A DNA stretch of 5,104 nucleotides from an uncultured Leptospiraceae bacterium (GCA_937924465.1 CALDSP010000255.1:1-5104), one strand, 5' to 3'; shown: positions 1 to 5,104, counted from the stretch's first letter. A program made the numbers and translations. The notes: a model not told the origin generated them from the letters alone.

Positions 1-95
1 ATGATTTTTCTCAGAAATTTTTCTTAGTAAACAAATGTCTATTCAAGAGATTTAAATTCTAGGTATTTTTATTAAAAACAAAGAGAATTTTATTA

Positions 96-108
96 GCATG
101 TTACATGC
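96..108. repeat. Short perfect dyad GCATG-TTA-CATGC
   Basis: A 5-bp inverted repeat with a 3-nt centre lies in otherwise low-complexity A/T sequence beyond the operon terminator. On the minus strand a loose promoter match (TTGAAA 123-128, 17 nt, TGTAAC 100-105) places it over the -10 element, as an operator might sit. No gene start for a leftward gene is visible inside the window. Nothing else that can be called is seen between 1 and 173. Confidence 0.25.
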
Positions 109-173
109 AAGATACAAAAAAATTTCAACAATCTTTTATGAAACAAATTATTTTATAAAATCTAAGCGGAAGT

Positions 174-217
174 AAAAAAGTCTTCGATTTATTTTAAAAT
201 CATATAACAAAGACTTT
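174..217 (-). terminator. Probable intrinsic terminator of the five-gene operon
   Basis: Read on the minus strand, arms AAAGTCTT (217-210) and AAGACTTT (184-177) form an 8-bp stem that encloses a second 5-bp stem GATTT/AAATC (201-197 with 190-186). The outer stem runs into a T tract of six (179-174). It starts only 3 nt after the PEBP stop codon, where the operon should end. The stem is AT-rich and the interior is bulged, so termination strength is uncertain. On the plus strand there is no T tract, so it is not bidirectional. Confidence 0.55.
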
Positions 218-220
218 GAA

Positions 221-745
221 TTACTTTCTTCTTTTCTTTAAATCATAAATACCTATTAGTTCTGCTTTTTCAATAGTGATATTTTTAATTTTATTTTCTA
301 GTTCTTTTGCAGTAAGTCCTACTGGAAAGTTAGTCTGTTCTTTCAAAGCATATAATTTAAAGAAATATCTATGAGCCTTATTTGGTGGACAAGGTCCTCC
401 GTAACCAATCTTTGGCCAAGTATTCTTACCTTGTGTAAGCTCCTTTCCATTTATAGAAATCTTTTCTTTTTTAGCAACGTTTTCTGGAAGTTGAGTTACT
501 TCTACAGGAATATTGTAAACTACCCAATGAACCCAAAGTCCAACAGGAGCACCAGGATCATCCATAATCAATGCAAAGGATTTTGTTCCTTCAGGAATAC
601 CAGTCCACTCTAAGGGGGGAGAAATATCTTGACCATCACAAGTGTATTTGTCTGGAATCATTTGATTTGGTTGAAATGCAGAACTTTTTAATTCAAGCGC
701 CATAAGCTCTCCTAGTGTTAACAAAATCAAAAAAAGAATTTTCAT
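221..745 (-). CDS. YbhB/YbcL family (PEBP-like) protein, probably exported in its long form
   Basis: This 174-residue protein belongs to the bacterial phosphatidylethanolamine-binding protein family (Raf kinase inhibitor-like, YbhB/YbcL). Diagnostic motifs visible are CDGQDISPPLEW (36-47), DDPGAP (62-67), HWVVYNIP (73-80) and YGGPCPP followed by HRYFFKLYAL (115-134). These form the ligand pocket of the fold. The bacterial family has no firmly established reaction. Residues 1-16 resemble a signal peptide: MK, a hydrophobic core ILFLILLTL, then GELMA. The cleavage site is imperfect and E13 is unusual there. ATG at 745 has GGAG 7 nt upstream. A second in-frame ATG (Met15, position 703) has AGGAG 5 nt upstream and would give a 160-residue protein, close to the length of cytoplasmic YbhB (about 158). 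It is the last gene of the operon, 38 nt after the hydroxylase gene. Family assignment is secure; localisation is not. Confidence 0.93.
   Translation of the reverse strand: MKILFLILLTLGELMALELKSSAFQPNQMIPDKYTCDGQDISPPLEWTGIPEGTKSFALIMDDPGAPVGLWVHWVVYNIPVEVTQLPENVAKKEKISINGKELTQGKNTWPKIGYGGPCPPNKAHRYFFKLYALKEQTNFPVGLTAKELENKIKNITIEKAELIGIYDLKKRRK
701..713 (-). promoter_or_regulatory. Internal ribosome binding site and second start codon of the PEBP gene
   Basis: On the minus strand AGGAG (709-713) lies 5 nt before an in-frame ATG (701-703, Met15 of the long form). The SD is translated as the L-G-E of the putative signal peptide c-region, which explains the acidic residue in an otherwise hydrophobic stretch. 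The protein starting here begins MALELKSSAF, the usual beginning of cytoplasmic family members. The upstream start at 745 also has its own GGAG (753-756), so both may be used. Confidence 0.5.
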
Positions 746-783
746 AAGATTACTCCGTGAACATCATATGAGTAGTTTAATCT

Positions 784-1296
784 TTAAGTATTTATGCTTG
801 CTAATCTTCTTTCATGATCTAACTTTTCTGCTTCTGTTCCTAAATAATAAATCCTTGTCCCCATAATATGATCAAACAAAGGGAACGTTACGCACCAATT
901 CGCATCTTGATTTTTTCCCATATGGTGATCGTAATGCCAAGGTAAATGTTTTCTCCCCCATTCAGGTTCTAAATGACTTCGCTTATGCACGTAGTAATAA
1001 TATCCCATAGAAAACCAAAGAGCACTTACAAAACCCGGTAAAATAGGAAAAAGTGGAAGATGAATTCCAGCTCCTAAAAGTAAAGCAAAAGCTTCTTTAC
1101 TTTGAGCATTCCATTCCAATAGGCTTTTTTCATAATCAGGATCTAAAAAATTATTTTGACGTGCATTTTTATGATGTTCTGAATAGTGAAAACGCCAGAA
1201 ACTTCCTTTTTTACGACCATCTTCATGGAGTAAATATTTATGAATTACCCATTCCATTGCATTGGCATAAATTAGACCTGCAAATATTCCCAACAT
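784..1296 (-). CDS. Fatty acid hydroxylase / sterol desaturase superfamily membrane protein
   Basis: A 170-residue protein (counted from the ATG at 1296) with the histidine clusters of the di-iron fatty acid hydroxylase superfamily: H19-x4-H24, H37-x3-H41-H42, H104-x3-H108 and H121-x2-H124-H125. The family uses oxygen to hydroxylate or desaturate lipid chains, sterols or carotenoids at the membrane; the substrate here cannot be read from sequence. Hydrophobic segments at about 2-16 and 69-103 fit membrane anchoring, with the His boxes facing one side. The frame stays open to a TTG at 1350 and has an ATG at 1323, but both lie inside the peptidase gene and lack an SD. The ATG at 1296 is 7 nt past the peptidase stop and has AGGAG (1307-1311) 10 nt upstream, formed by the last codons of the peptidase gene, so translation is probably coupled. 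The family is clear; the exact start is likely but not certain. Confidence 0.9.
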   Translation of the reverse strand: MLGIFAGLIYANAMEWVIHKYLLHEDGRKKGSFWRFHYSEHHKNARQNNFLDPDYEKSLLEWNAQSKEAFALLLGAGIHLPLFPILPGFVSALWFSMGYYYYVHKRSHLEPEWGRKHLPWHYDHHMGKNQDANWCVTFPLFDHIMGTRIYYLGTEAEKLDHERRLASINT

Positions 1297-1303
1297 AACC
1301 CCA

Positions 1304-2386
1304 CTACTCCTGTTTATCTTCATTATACCATTCGCAAGCAAACTTCTCAACTAGAAAATTATCCAACTCATCTGCTTTGAGAGCAAGCCTTTTTAAGTTT
1401 TCTTGGATTTCTCTACTATCAGGACGAGTGATATCTGCTAAGTGAACCCTGTAAGAAAGATAAATTACATTTTCTGCTAATCCAAAATAAAATGGTTTTA
1501 AAGGATTACTCATTAAATATTTATAGAGTGATTCCAAATTTTGCTTTGGAAGTTTAGCAACAGGACTTACTGCAAATAAATAATTATTCCTATAAACAAA
1601 ATAACGGACTAGGGCACTTCCCTGGTGAAACTCCCAAAAATCAAAACCTTTTCGAGCAATTACTGGGTCTAGTTGCAATTCATCAAAAACTTTTTCTACA
1701 AAATTTGCAATAGCTGTTTTGGGTGTCTCTGCAAATAGAGAATGAACATTTAAACTTGTTCCACAATTAGGACAATGCTCTGACTCTTCAAACAAGGGAT
1801 GATTGCAAGAAGGACATTTGACTGCAAAAACAAAATTTGGATTTTGTTTTAATGCTTCCAATTCTTCAATTACATGATCTATCGGTAAAGCAAAACCCAT
1901 GTTATCAGCATTTTGAAATTTGGAAGTTGTAATTCCAATCACTTCACCTTTCATATTCACAACTGGACCACCGCTATTACCGGGGTTAACTGCGGCATCT
2001 GTTTGAATATAAGCTTGTCCACTTAAAATTTGCTTTGTTGCAGAAATAATCCCCTCTGTTACTGTAAAGGGCATTCCATAGGGAAATCCAAGTACAGAAA
2101 CTCGATCCATATTTTTTATAAATTTACTTCTTAAAAAGCTAACCTCTGGTATATCTAAAATTTTTTGAGGTTTTAAAATAGCTATATCAAGCAAAGGATT
2201 TACAAGAATTACATTTGCCGCAATCGTTTGATGAGTTTGAGTTTCTACGCCTACCTTTCGAAATCCACTTACAACGTGGTGATTTGTAACAATAACGTCT
2301 TGAGGTTTGTAATATAATCCACTTCCACTACCTTCTGAAGTGTTAATCTTCACTACAGCTGAAAAAATTTTTTCTATCTCACTCAT
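1304..2386 (-). CDS. Cytoplasmic HtrA-like (S1C/trypsin-like) serine peptidase with zinc ribbon and C-terminal unknown domain
   Basis: A 360-residue protein in three parts. Residues about 1-180 are a chymotrypsin-fold peptidase of the DegP/HtrA type: TNHHVV gives catalytic His37, LLDIAIL gives Asp67 and NPGNSGGP gives Ser138, so the triad is intact. Residues 191-208 form a zinc ribbon with two CPxC knuckles (CPSC and CPNC). Residues about 222-352 are an alpha/beta domain ending in a motif around LKADELDNFLVEKF; its strand/helix order recalls YbjN or type III chaperone-like folds, which is inference. There is no signal peptide, membrane segment or PDZ domain, so it probably acts in the cytoplasm, unlike classical DegP/DegS. 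ATG at 2386 is preceded by GAGG 7 nt upstream, overlapping the TGA of the gene before it (9-nt gap). The C-terminal domain aligns by eye with residues 64-161 of that upstream protein, suggesting the two work together. The substrate is unknown. Confidence 0.92.
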   Translation of the reverse strand: MSEIEKIFSAVVKINTSEGSGSGLYYKPQDVIVTNHHVVSGFRKVGVETQTHQTIAANVILVNPLLDIAILKPQKILDIPEVSFLRSKFIKNMDRVSVLGFPYGMPFTVTEGIISATKQILSGQAYIQTDAAVNPGNSGGPVVNMKGEVIGITTSKFQNADNMGFALPIDHVIEELEALKQNPNFVFAVKCPSCNHPLFEESEHCPNCGTSLNVHSLFAETPKTAIANFVEKVFDELQLDPVIARKGFDFWEFHQGSALVRYFVYRNNYLFAVSPVAKLPKQNLESLYKYLMSNPLKPFYFGLAENVIYLSYRVHLADITRPDSREIQENLKRLALKADELDNFLVEKFACEWYNEDKQE

Positions 2387-2395
2387 TGAGGTTCC

Positions 2396-3616
2396 TCATT
2401 TTTTAAATAAATTGGTAATTTTTGCAAAAATATTTTGGGAAGAAGTTTGAGATTTTTCTTTTACAATTTCTTCTCCTAAATCCATAGACCCAGCAATTAC
2501 TTGGCCATGCTCATCGAGTTTGATTTCCATAATTTTAGAAATGAGTTGAAAAAGTTGTTCTGCAGTATATTTCCAATCTTTCTCTGAACACCTTTGAAAA
2601 ACTTTTGGAATAGCGTTGGTAAATTCAATAGGAATAGTATAACTATCCATAAGGTTATATAAATGATAATACATTCCCAAAGCTCCAATCATGTAATTTT
2701 TATTATAAATTGCATCTCTTCCATTGTTGTATGCATTTACTAGAAATTCTTGAACTCTTGGAACCTCAGCGCGTGACTTGATTGTCATTAAAAAATTTGG
2801 ATGAAAAAAAGATTCCTCCATTTTCTTTTCATCATATGACAATAATTTCGTAAGTCTTGCTTTTGTTTCACTTATTAAAATATTGATTGGAACATTCTCA
2901 TACATTTTCAGAAAATCAAAGTTTAAATCTCTACCTAAAATTCCCTGAGGAAACAGCACATAACGTAATTTTAAATAACATATAGCTAACATATCACAAG
3001 CAGTATAATAAAATCGATTTTCTTCTAAATATTGCGCGTAAAGTAAACCTTCTTCAATAATTTCTTTAAATATTTGTTTAGCATTACTCATTTCTGAAGA
3101 AGTAAATTTTTGTACATTAGGATAGTCTAAATATTCTAGTTTAAATCTATCTACATAATAATCATCTGTATTGTCTGCTTCTAAACAAATTTCATTTAAT
3201 AAATCGTAAACCTTGTATGGATCAAAGTTAGACATTTTATCTTCATAGTGAATCCAAACCTCATTTTCTTTTAGCTCAATTTGACCCAATATAAGAGAAC
3301 TAAAATTTGCCTCAATCATTTGTCTCATAGCAGGAATTCTAATAGACTGCGGAGTAAATTTCAAAAAAGGAACATCAATGCGATAAAAATCATGATTCGC
3401 TTGAATTTGAACGTATACAGAACCATGAGGATATTTTAAATTAAGTTCAGAAGTATCTGGAATTTCATAAGGTGGATTGATATACTTCAAAAGATGAATA
3501 AAGGAGGAATAATAATCTCCTTTTTTATAAAGATCATAACAAACAAACCATTCATTTAAATTGACTCTTCTTGAATATCTATTGATTGGGTCGTAGTATT
3601 TAATTGAAATTTCCAT
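2396..3616 (-). CDS. Hypothetical protein, 406 aa, with a domain resembling the C-terminus of the neighbouring peptidase
   Basis: I do not recognise this protein as a named family. It has no signal peptide or membrane segment and looks soluble and cytoplasmic. Residues about 20-46 look like a single TPR-like helical hairpin (LYKKGDYYSSFIHLLKYI). Residues about 62-162 are a mixed alpha/beta domain ending in LEADNTDDYYVDRFKLEY; it can be aligned with residues 255-352 of the peptidase encoded next (shared GS, V, Y, P, G, EN, Y, ADxxD, VxxF and E positions). Residues about 170-375 are mostly helical and rich in Tyr, Leu and Asn, again reminiscent of helical repeats. The tail is Lys-rich and ends in FAKITNLFKK, which could be amphipathic. 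ATG at 3616 has AAGGA 6 nt upstream and follows the kdsD stop by 12 nt; the peptidase gene follows 9 nt later. A chaperone, adaptor or substrate role for the peptidase is possible but is inference. Confidence 0.85.
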   Translation of the reverse strand: MEISIKYYDPINRYSRRVNLNEWFVCYDLYKKGDYYSSFIHLLKYINPPYEIPDTSELNLKYPHGSVYVQIQANHDFYRIDVPFLKFTPQSIRIPAMRQMIEANFSSLILGQIELKENEVWIHYEDKMSNFDPYKVYDLLNEICLEADNTDDYYVDRFKLEYLDYPNVQKFTSSEMSNAKQIFKEIIEEGLLYAQYLEENRFYYTACDMLAICYLKLRYVLFPQGILGRDLNFDFLKMYENVPINILISETKARLTKLLSYDEKKMEESFFHPNFLMTIKSRAEVPRVQEFLVNAYNNGRDAIYNKNYMIGALGMYYHLYNLMDSYTIPIEFTNAIPKVFQRCSEKDWKYTAEQLFQLISKIMEIKLDEHGQVIAGSMDLGEEIVKEKSQTSSQNIFAKITNLFKK

Positions 3617-3628
3617 AATATTTCCTTT

Positions 3629-4609
3629 TTATTTTAAACCTCTTTGTAACATATCATGCAACGAAATAACACCAGCTAAGTTATCTTCATCATCTAAAAT
3701 GGGAGCAATAGAAATAGGTCGGCTTCTATCTTCCATTTCTTTTAAAACATCATAAGCCTTTCTTCCAGTTCTAAAAAAAATTGGCTTTGGATTCATAATT
3801 TCTTTGGCTTGAATGTCTTTATGGAGTGAACCTTGCATAAGTTGTTTACGAAGATCATAATCTGTAATAATTCCCAAGAGTTGATTTTTATCAACAACAC
3901 AAGTGGCACCAATACTTTTGGTTGTAATTTCTTCTAAGATTTTTGGAAGAGTTTCACTAAGTGAAACTTTTGGAATAGCCTCTCCTTTTCGCATAACGTC
4001 CTCAACGTTTAACGTTAGGCGCTTACCTAAGCGACCAGCAGGATGATATAAAGCAAAATCATCTTCTTTAAAATTTTTTAACTCCATTAAAGCCATTGCT
4101 ATTGCATCTCCTAAAATAAGTGCAATAGTTGTACTAGAAGTAGGAGCTAACTCCAAAGGACAGGCTTCTTTCCAAACAAGTGTAGTAATTAGAATGTCTG
4201 ACTCTTGAGCTAAACGAGATTTTGAATTCGCTGTAATTGCAATTAATTTTGCACCAATTTTCTTTATTGTAGGAATTAGAAATAAAAGTTCATCACTTTC
4301 TCCCGATTTTCCAATTGCTATTACAACATCCTCTTTAGAAATAATCCCAATATCTCCATGGGCAGCATCCGAAGGGTGCAAAAAAATGGCTTTCGTGCCA
4401 GTAGAAGTCATTGTAGAAGAAATTTTTTTAGCAATATCTCCCGACTTTCCTACTCCTGTAAGAATAACTTTACCTTGAGTTTCTAAAATTGCTTGAACTG
4501 CTTTGACTGTATTGAAATCTAAGTTTTCTCGAAATTTATGGATAGATTCAATTTCAATATCAATTGCTTTTGTAAGTTTACTAAAAATAAATTCTTCTGA
4601 AACTGGCAT
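3629..4609 (-). CDS. kdsD: Arabinose-5-phosphate isomerase (KdsD/KpsF/GutQ family)
   Basis: A 326-residue enzyme, close to the 328 residues of E. coli KdsD. It interconverts ribulose 5-phosphate and arabinose 5-phosphate, the first step toward Kdo of lipopolysaccharide, in the cytoplasm. Residues about 35-185 are the SIS sugar-phosphate isomerase domain: TGVGKSG (51-57), HPSDAAHGD (78-86), GKSGES (100-105), KEACPLELAPTSSTT (147-161) and ALYHPAGRLGKRL (186-198). K55, E107, E148 and H189 sit at a constant offset of 4 from the E. coli active-site residues K59, E111, E152 and H193, as I recall them. Two CBS domains follow (about 204-262 and 268-325), ending HDMLQRGLK. It is the first gene of the operon. 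No SD precedes the ATG at 4609; the leader is U/pyrimidine-rich, unlike the other genes here. The neighbours are not other Kdo genes such as kdsC. KpsF or GutQ paralogues cannot be excluded as the specific name. Confidence 0.95.
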   Translation of the reverse strand: MPVSEEFIFSKLTKAIDIEIESIHKFRENLDFNTVKAVQAILETQGKVILTGVGKSGDIAKKISSTMTSTGTKAIFLHPSDAAHGDIGIISKEDVVIAIGKSGESDELLFLIPTIKKIGAKLIAITANSKSRLAQESDILITTLVWKEACPLELAPTSSTTIALILGDAIAMALMELKNFKEDDFALYHPAGRLGKRLTLNVEDVMRKGEAIPKVSLSETLPKILEEITTKSIGATCVVDKNQLLGIITDYDLRKQLMQGSLHKDIQAKEIMNPKPIFFRTGRKAYDVLKEMEDRSRPISIAPILDDEDNLAGVISLHDMLQRGLK

Positions 4610-4634
4610 AGAGTTTAAAAGAAAACTAAGTTTT

Positions 4635-4663
4635 TTTATTTAAATTTTGACAAGTTTTTTCAA
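4635..4663 (-). promoter_or_regulatory. Candidate sigma70-type promoter for the kdsD operon
   Basis: On the minus strand TTGAAA (4658-4663) and AATAAA (4635-4640) are separated by 17 nt, matching the consensus at 5 of 6 and 4 of 6 positions. A transcript would begin about 4628 and leave a leader of roughly 20 nt before kdsD. In DNA this AT-rich such matches are common, so the call rests mainly on its position in front of the first gene. Confidence 0.25.
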
Positions 4664-4738
4664 GATAGACTTTTAAAAAAGTTTCAAAAATTTTTAGTAA
4701 AGAATTAAATTTGTTTCAATTTAGGAACCCCTCCCCTA

Positions 4739-4898
4739 CAATACTTGCTTTTTAATTTTTATAAAAAAGAGTATTGAGTAAAACAAATTCAAATAAATTG
4801 CTCATTATTATTTGAATCAAAAGATCAAAATAATAAATTAGAAAATTTAAGGAACCTACTTATCAAATTCAATCAGATATTTGATTTTTAGGTTTTTT
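4739..4898 (+). promoter_or_regulatory. Cluster of stem-loops, possible structured 5' leader or small RNA
   Basis: Four consecutive stem-loops can be drawn. First, CAATACT/AGTATTG (4739-4745 with 4770-4776) with an inner CTTTTT/AAAAAG stem (4748-4753 with 4764-4769). Second, a perfect 10-bp stem ATTCAAATAA/TTATTTGAAT (4787-4796 with 4808-4817). Third, TAAATT/AATTTA (4834-4839 with 4844-4849). Fourth, AACCTA/TAGGTT (4853-4858 with 4889-4894) enclosing ATCAAAT/ATTTGAT (4862-4868 with 4879-4885) and followed on the plus strand by a T run to 4898. The density exceeds what I see elsewhere in the window, though A/T bias favours chance pairing. The strand is assigned from the T run and from the RBS at the right edge. 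Confidence 0.35.
4849..4898 (+). terminator. Hairpin with T run, possible attenuator or intrinsic terminator
   Basis: The fourth stem-loop of the cluster has a 6-bp outer stem and a 7-bp inner stem separated by a symmetrical 3x3 internal loop, and six T residues (4893-4898) overlap its 3' side. With G-U pairs the outer stem can extend to 10 bp, but this uses up the T run. No gene lies upstream on this strand, so if functional it would act in a leader (attenuation) or end a small RNA beginning near 4740. Confidence 0.3.
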
Positions 4899-4982
4899 GT
4901 GAAGACTTAAGAAGTCATGTAGTGAGTCAGCAGGGAAATAAGAAAAAATATAAGAACATTAAAAAATCTCCAACAAACAAGA

Positions 4983-5012
4983 AAGGAGAATTATCAAATG
5001 CAATGTTACTAG
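4983..5012 (+). promoter_or_regulatory. Strong ribosome binding site in front of a four-codon ORF (possible leader peptide)
   Basis: AAGGAG (4983-4988) is followed after 9 nt by ATG (4998-5000), but the frame reads M-Q-C-Y and stops at TAG (5010-5012). An overlapping ATG at 5003 in another frame encodes 13 residues (MLLESLIFLCKTK) ending at 5044, with a 14-nt spacing from the same SD that is too long to be favoured. Either could be a leader peptide upstream of the gene that seems to start past the right edge; chance is also possible. Confidence 0.25.
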
Positions 5013-5094
5013 AAAGTTTAATTTTTTTATGTAAAACAAAATAACAAAAGACTTATTCCAAAGTTTAACAAAGCATCTTTTTTACATATAAGAC

Positions 5095-5103
5095 GAGGAA
5101 GGA
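5095..5103 (+). promoter_or_regulatory. Probable ribosome binding site of a plus-strand gene starting beyond the window
   Basis: The purine-rich GAGGAAGGA at the very end of the window is a good SD match on the plus strand, and no start codon follows within the window. A gene divergent from kdsD most likely begins a few bases past position 5104; its identity cannot be seen. Confidence 0.45.
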
Positions 5104-5104
5104 C

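Larger units (their letters stand above)
4610..5104. other. Long intergenic region between kdsD and an apparent divergent gene
   Basis: This stretch of 495 bases contains no convincing complete protein gene on either strand. The left part (4610-4740) is the upstream region of kdsD and includes an isolated C-rich patch, ACCCCTCCCC (4727-4736), conspicuous in such AT-rich DNA. The middle (4739-4916) is a series of stem-loops. The right part has a strong SD with a very short ORF, and at the end a purine-rich RBS. No tRNA, rRNA, CRISPR repeat or insertion sequence was recognised. Confidence 0.7.

Noticed and set aside
371..613. Plus-strand open frame of 80 codons
   Set aside because: It lies entirely within the PEBP gene on the opposite strand, encodes a low-complexity sequence with no recognisable motif, and the opposite frame has strong family motifs.
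1053..1298. Plus-strand open frame of 81 codons
   Set aside because: It is antisense to the hydroxylase gene, whose conserved histidine boxes show that the minus frame is the real one.
1297..1350. Extended N-terminus of the hydroxylase starting at TTG 1350 or ATG 1323
   Set aside because: Neither start has an SD, both lie within the coding sequence of the peptidase gene, and the extra residues are not part of the family core; the ATG at 1296 has an AGGAG upstream and fits the 7-nt gap.
2497..2688. Minus-strand open frame of 63 codons with hydrophobic residues
   Set aside because: It is out of frame inside the 406-residue gene; the membrane-like look is expected from A/T-rich codons read in the wrong frame, and there is no RBS or context for it.
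4727..4736. C-rich patch (G-rich on the minus strand) as a G-quadruplex
   Set aside because: Only two runs of four G are present on the minus strand, while an intramolecular quadruplex needs four G tracts.
4714..4742. Plus-strand promoter TTTCAA, 17 nt, TACAAT
   Set aside because: The -10 match is good but the -35 is poor (3 of 6) and the -10 overlaps the first hairpin arm; too weak to annotate, although it would fit a transcript through the hairpin cluster.
4739..5104. tRNA, rRNA, CRISPR array or mobile element in the intergenic region
   Set aside because: No cloverleaf or CCA-adjacent stems, no regularly spaced repeats, and no terminal inverted repeats with a transposase are visible.

Overview
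The window is an AT-rich bacterial segment (roughly 30% GC by eye) dominated by one run of five closely packed genes, all on the minus strand. Transcription runs from right to left: kdsD (arabinose-5-phosphate isomerase), an unrecognised 406-residue protein, a trypsin-like serine peptidase with a zinc ribbon, a small fatty acid hydroxylase/sterol desaturase-family membrane protein, and a YbhB/YbcL (PEBP) family protein. The gaps are 12, 9, 7 and 38 nt, so this looks like a single operon. It is closed by a plausible intrinsic terminator just after the last stop codon.

A Kdo-pathway isomerase implies a Gram-negative cell with lipopolysaccharide. The base composition and gene types would suit a Leptospira-like spirochaete or another low-GC Gram-negative lineage, but the taxonomic guess is weak because no rRNA or lineage marker is present.

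Layout: 1-220 is non-coding and holds the operon terminator (about 174-217) and a short dyad (96-108). 221-4609 is the five-gene operon. 4610-5104 is a long intergenic region with no convincing complete gene. It holds the weak start region of kdsD, a cluster of consecutive stem-loops (4739-4916), a strong Shine-Dalgarno (SD) sequence leading into a four-codon ORF (about 4983-5012), and at the right edge a purine-rich ribosome binding site (RBS). That RBS probably belongs to a divergent plus-strand gene starting just beyond the window.

Functionally, KdsD supplies arabinose 5-phosphate for Kdo, and the membrane hydroxylase may modify a lipid, so two genes point to the envelope. The middle pair is the most unusual part. 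The cytoplasmic HtrA-like peptidase (no signal peptide, no PDZ domain) carries a C-terminal domain that aligns by eye, at low identity, with an N-terminal domain of the unknown protein encoded just upstream. The two may therefore form a functional pair. The PEBP gene has two in-frame starts, each with its own SD sequence, which could give an exported and a cytoplasmic form of one protein.
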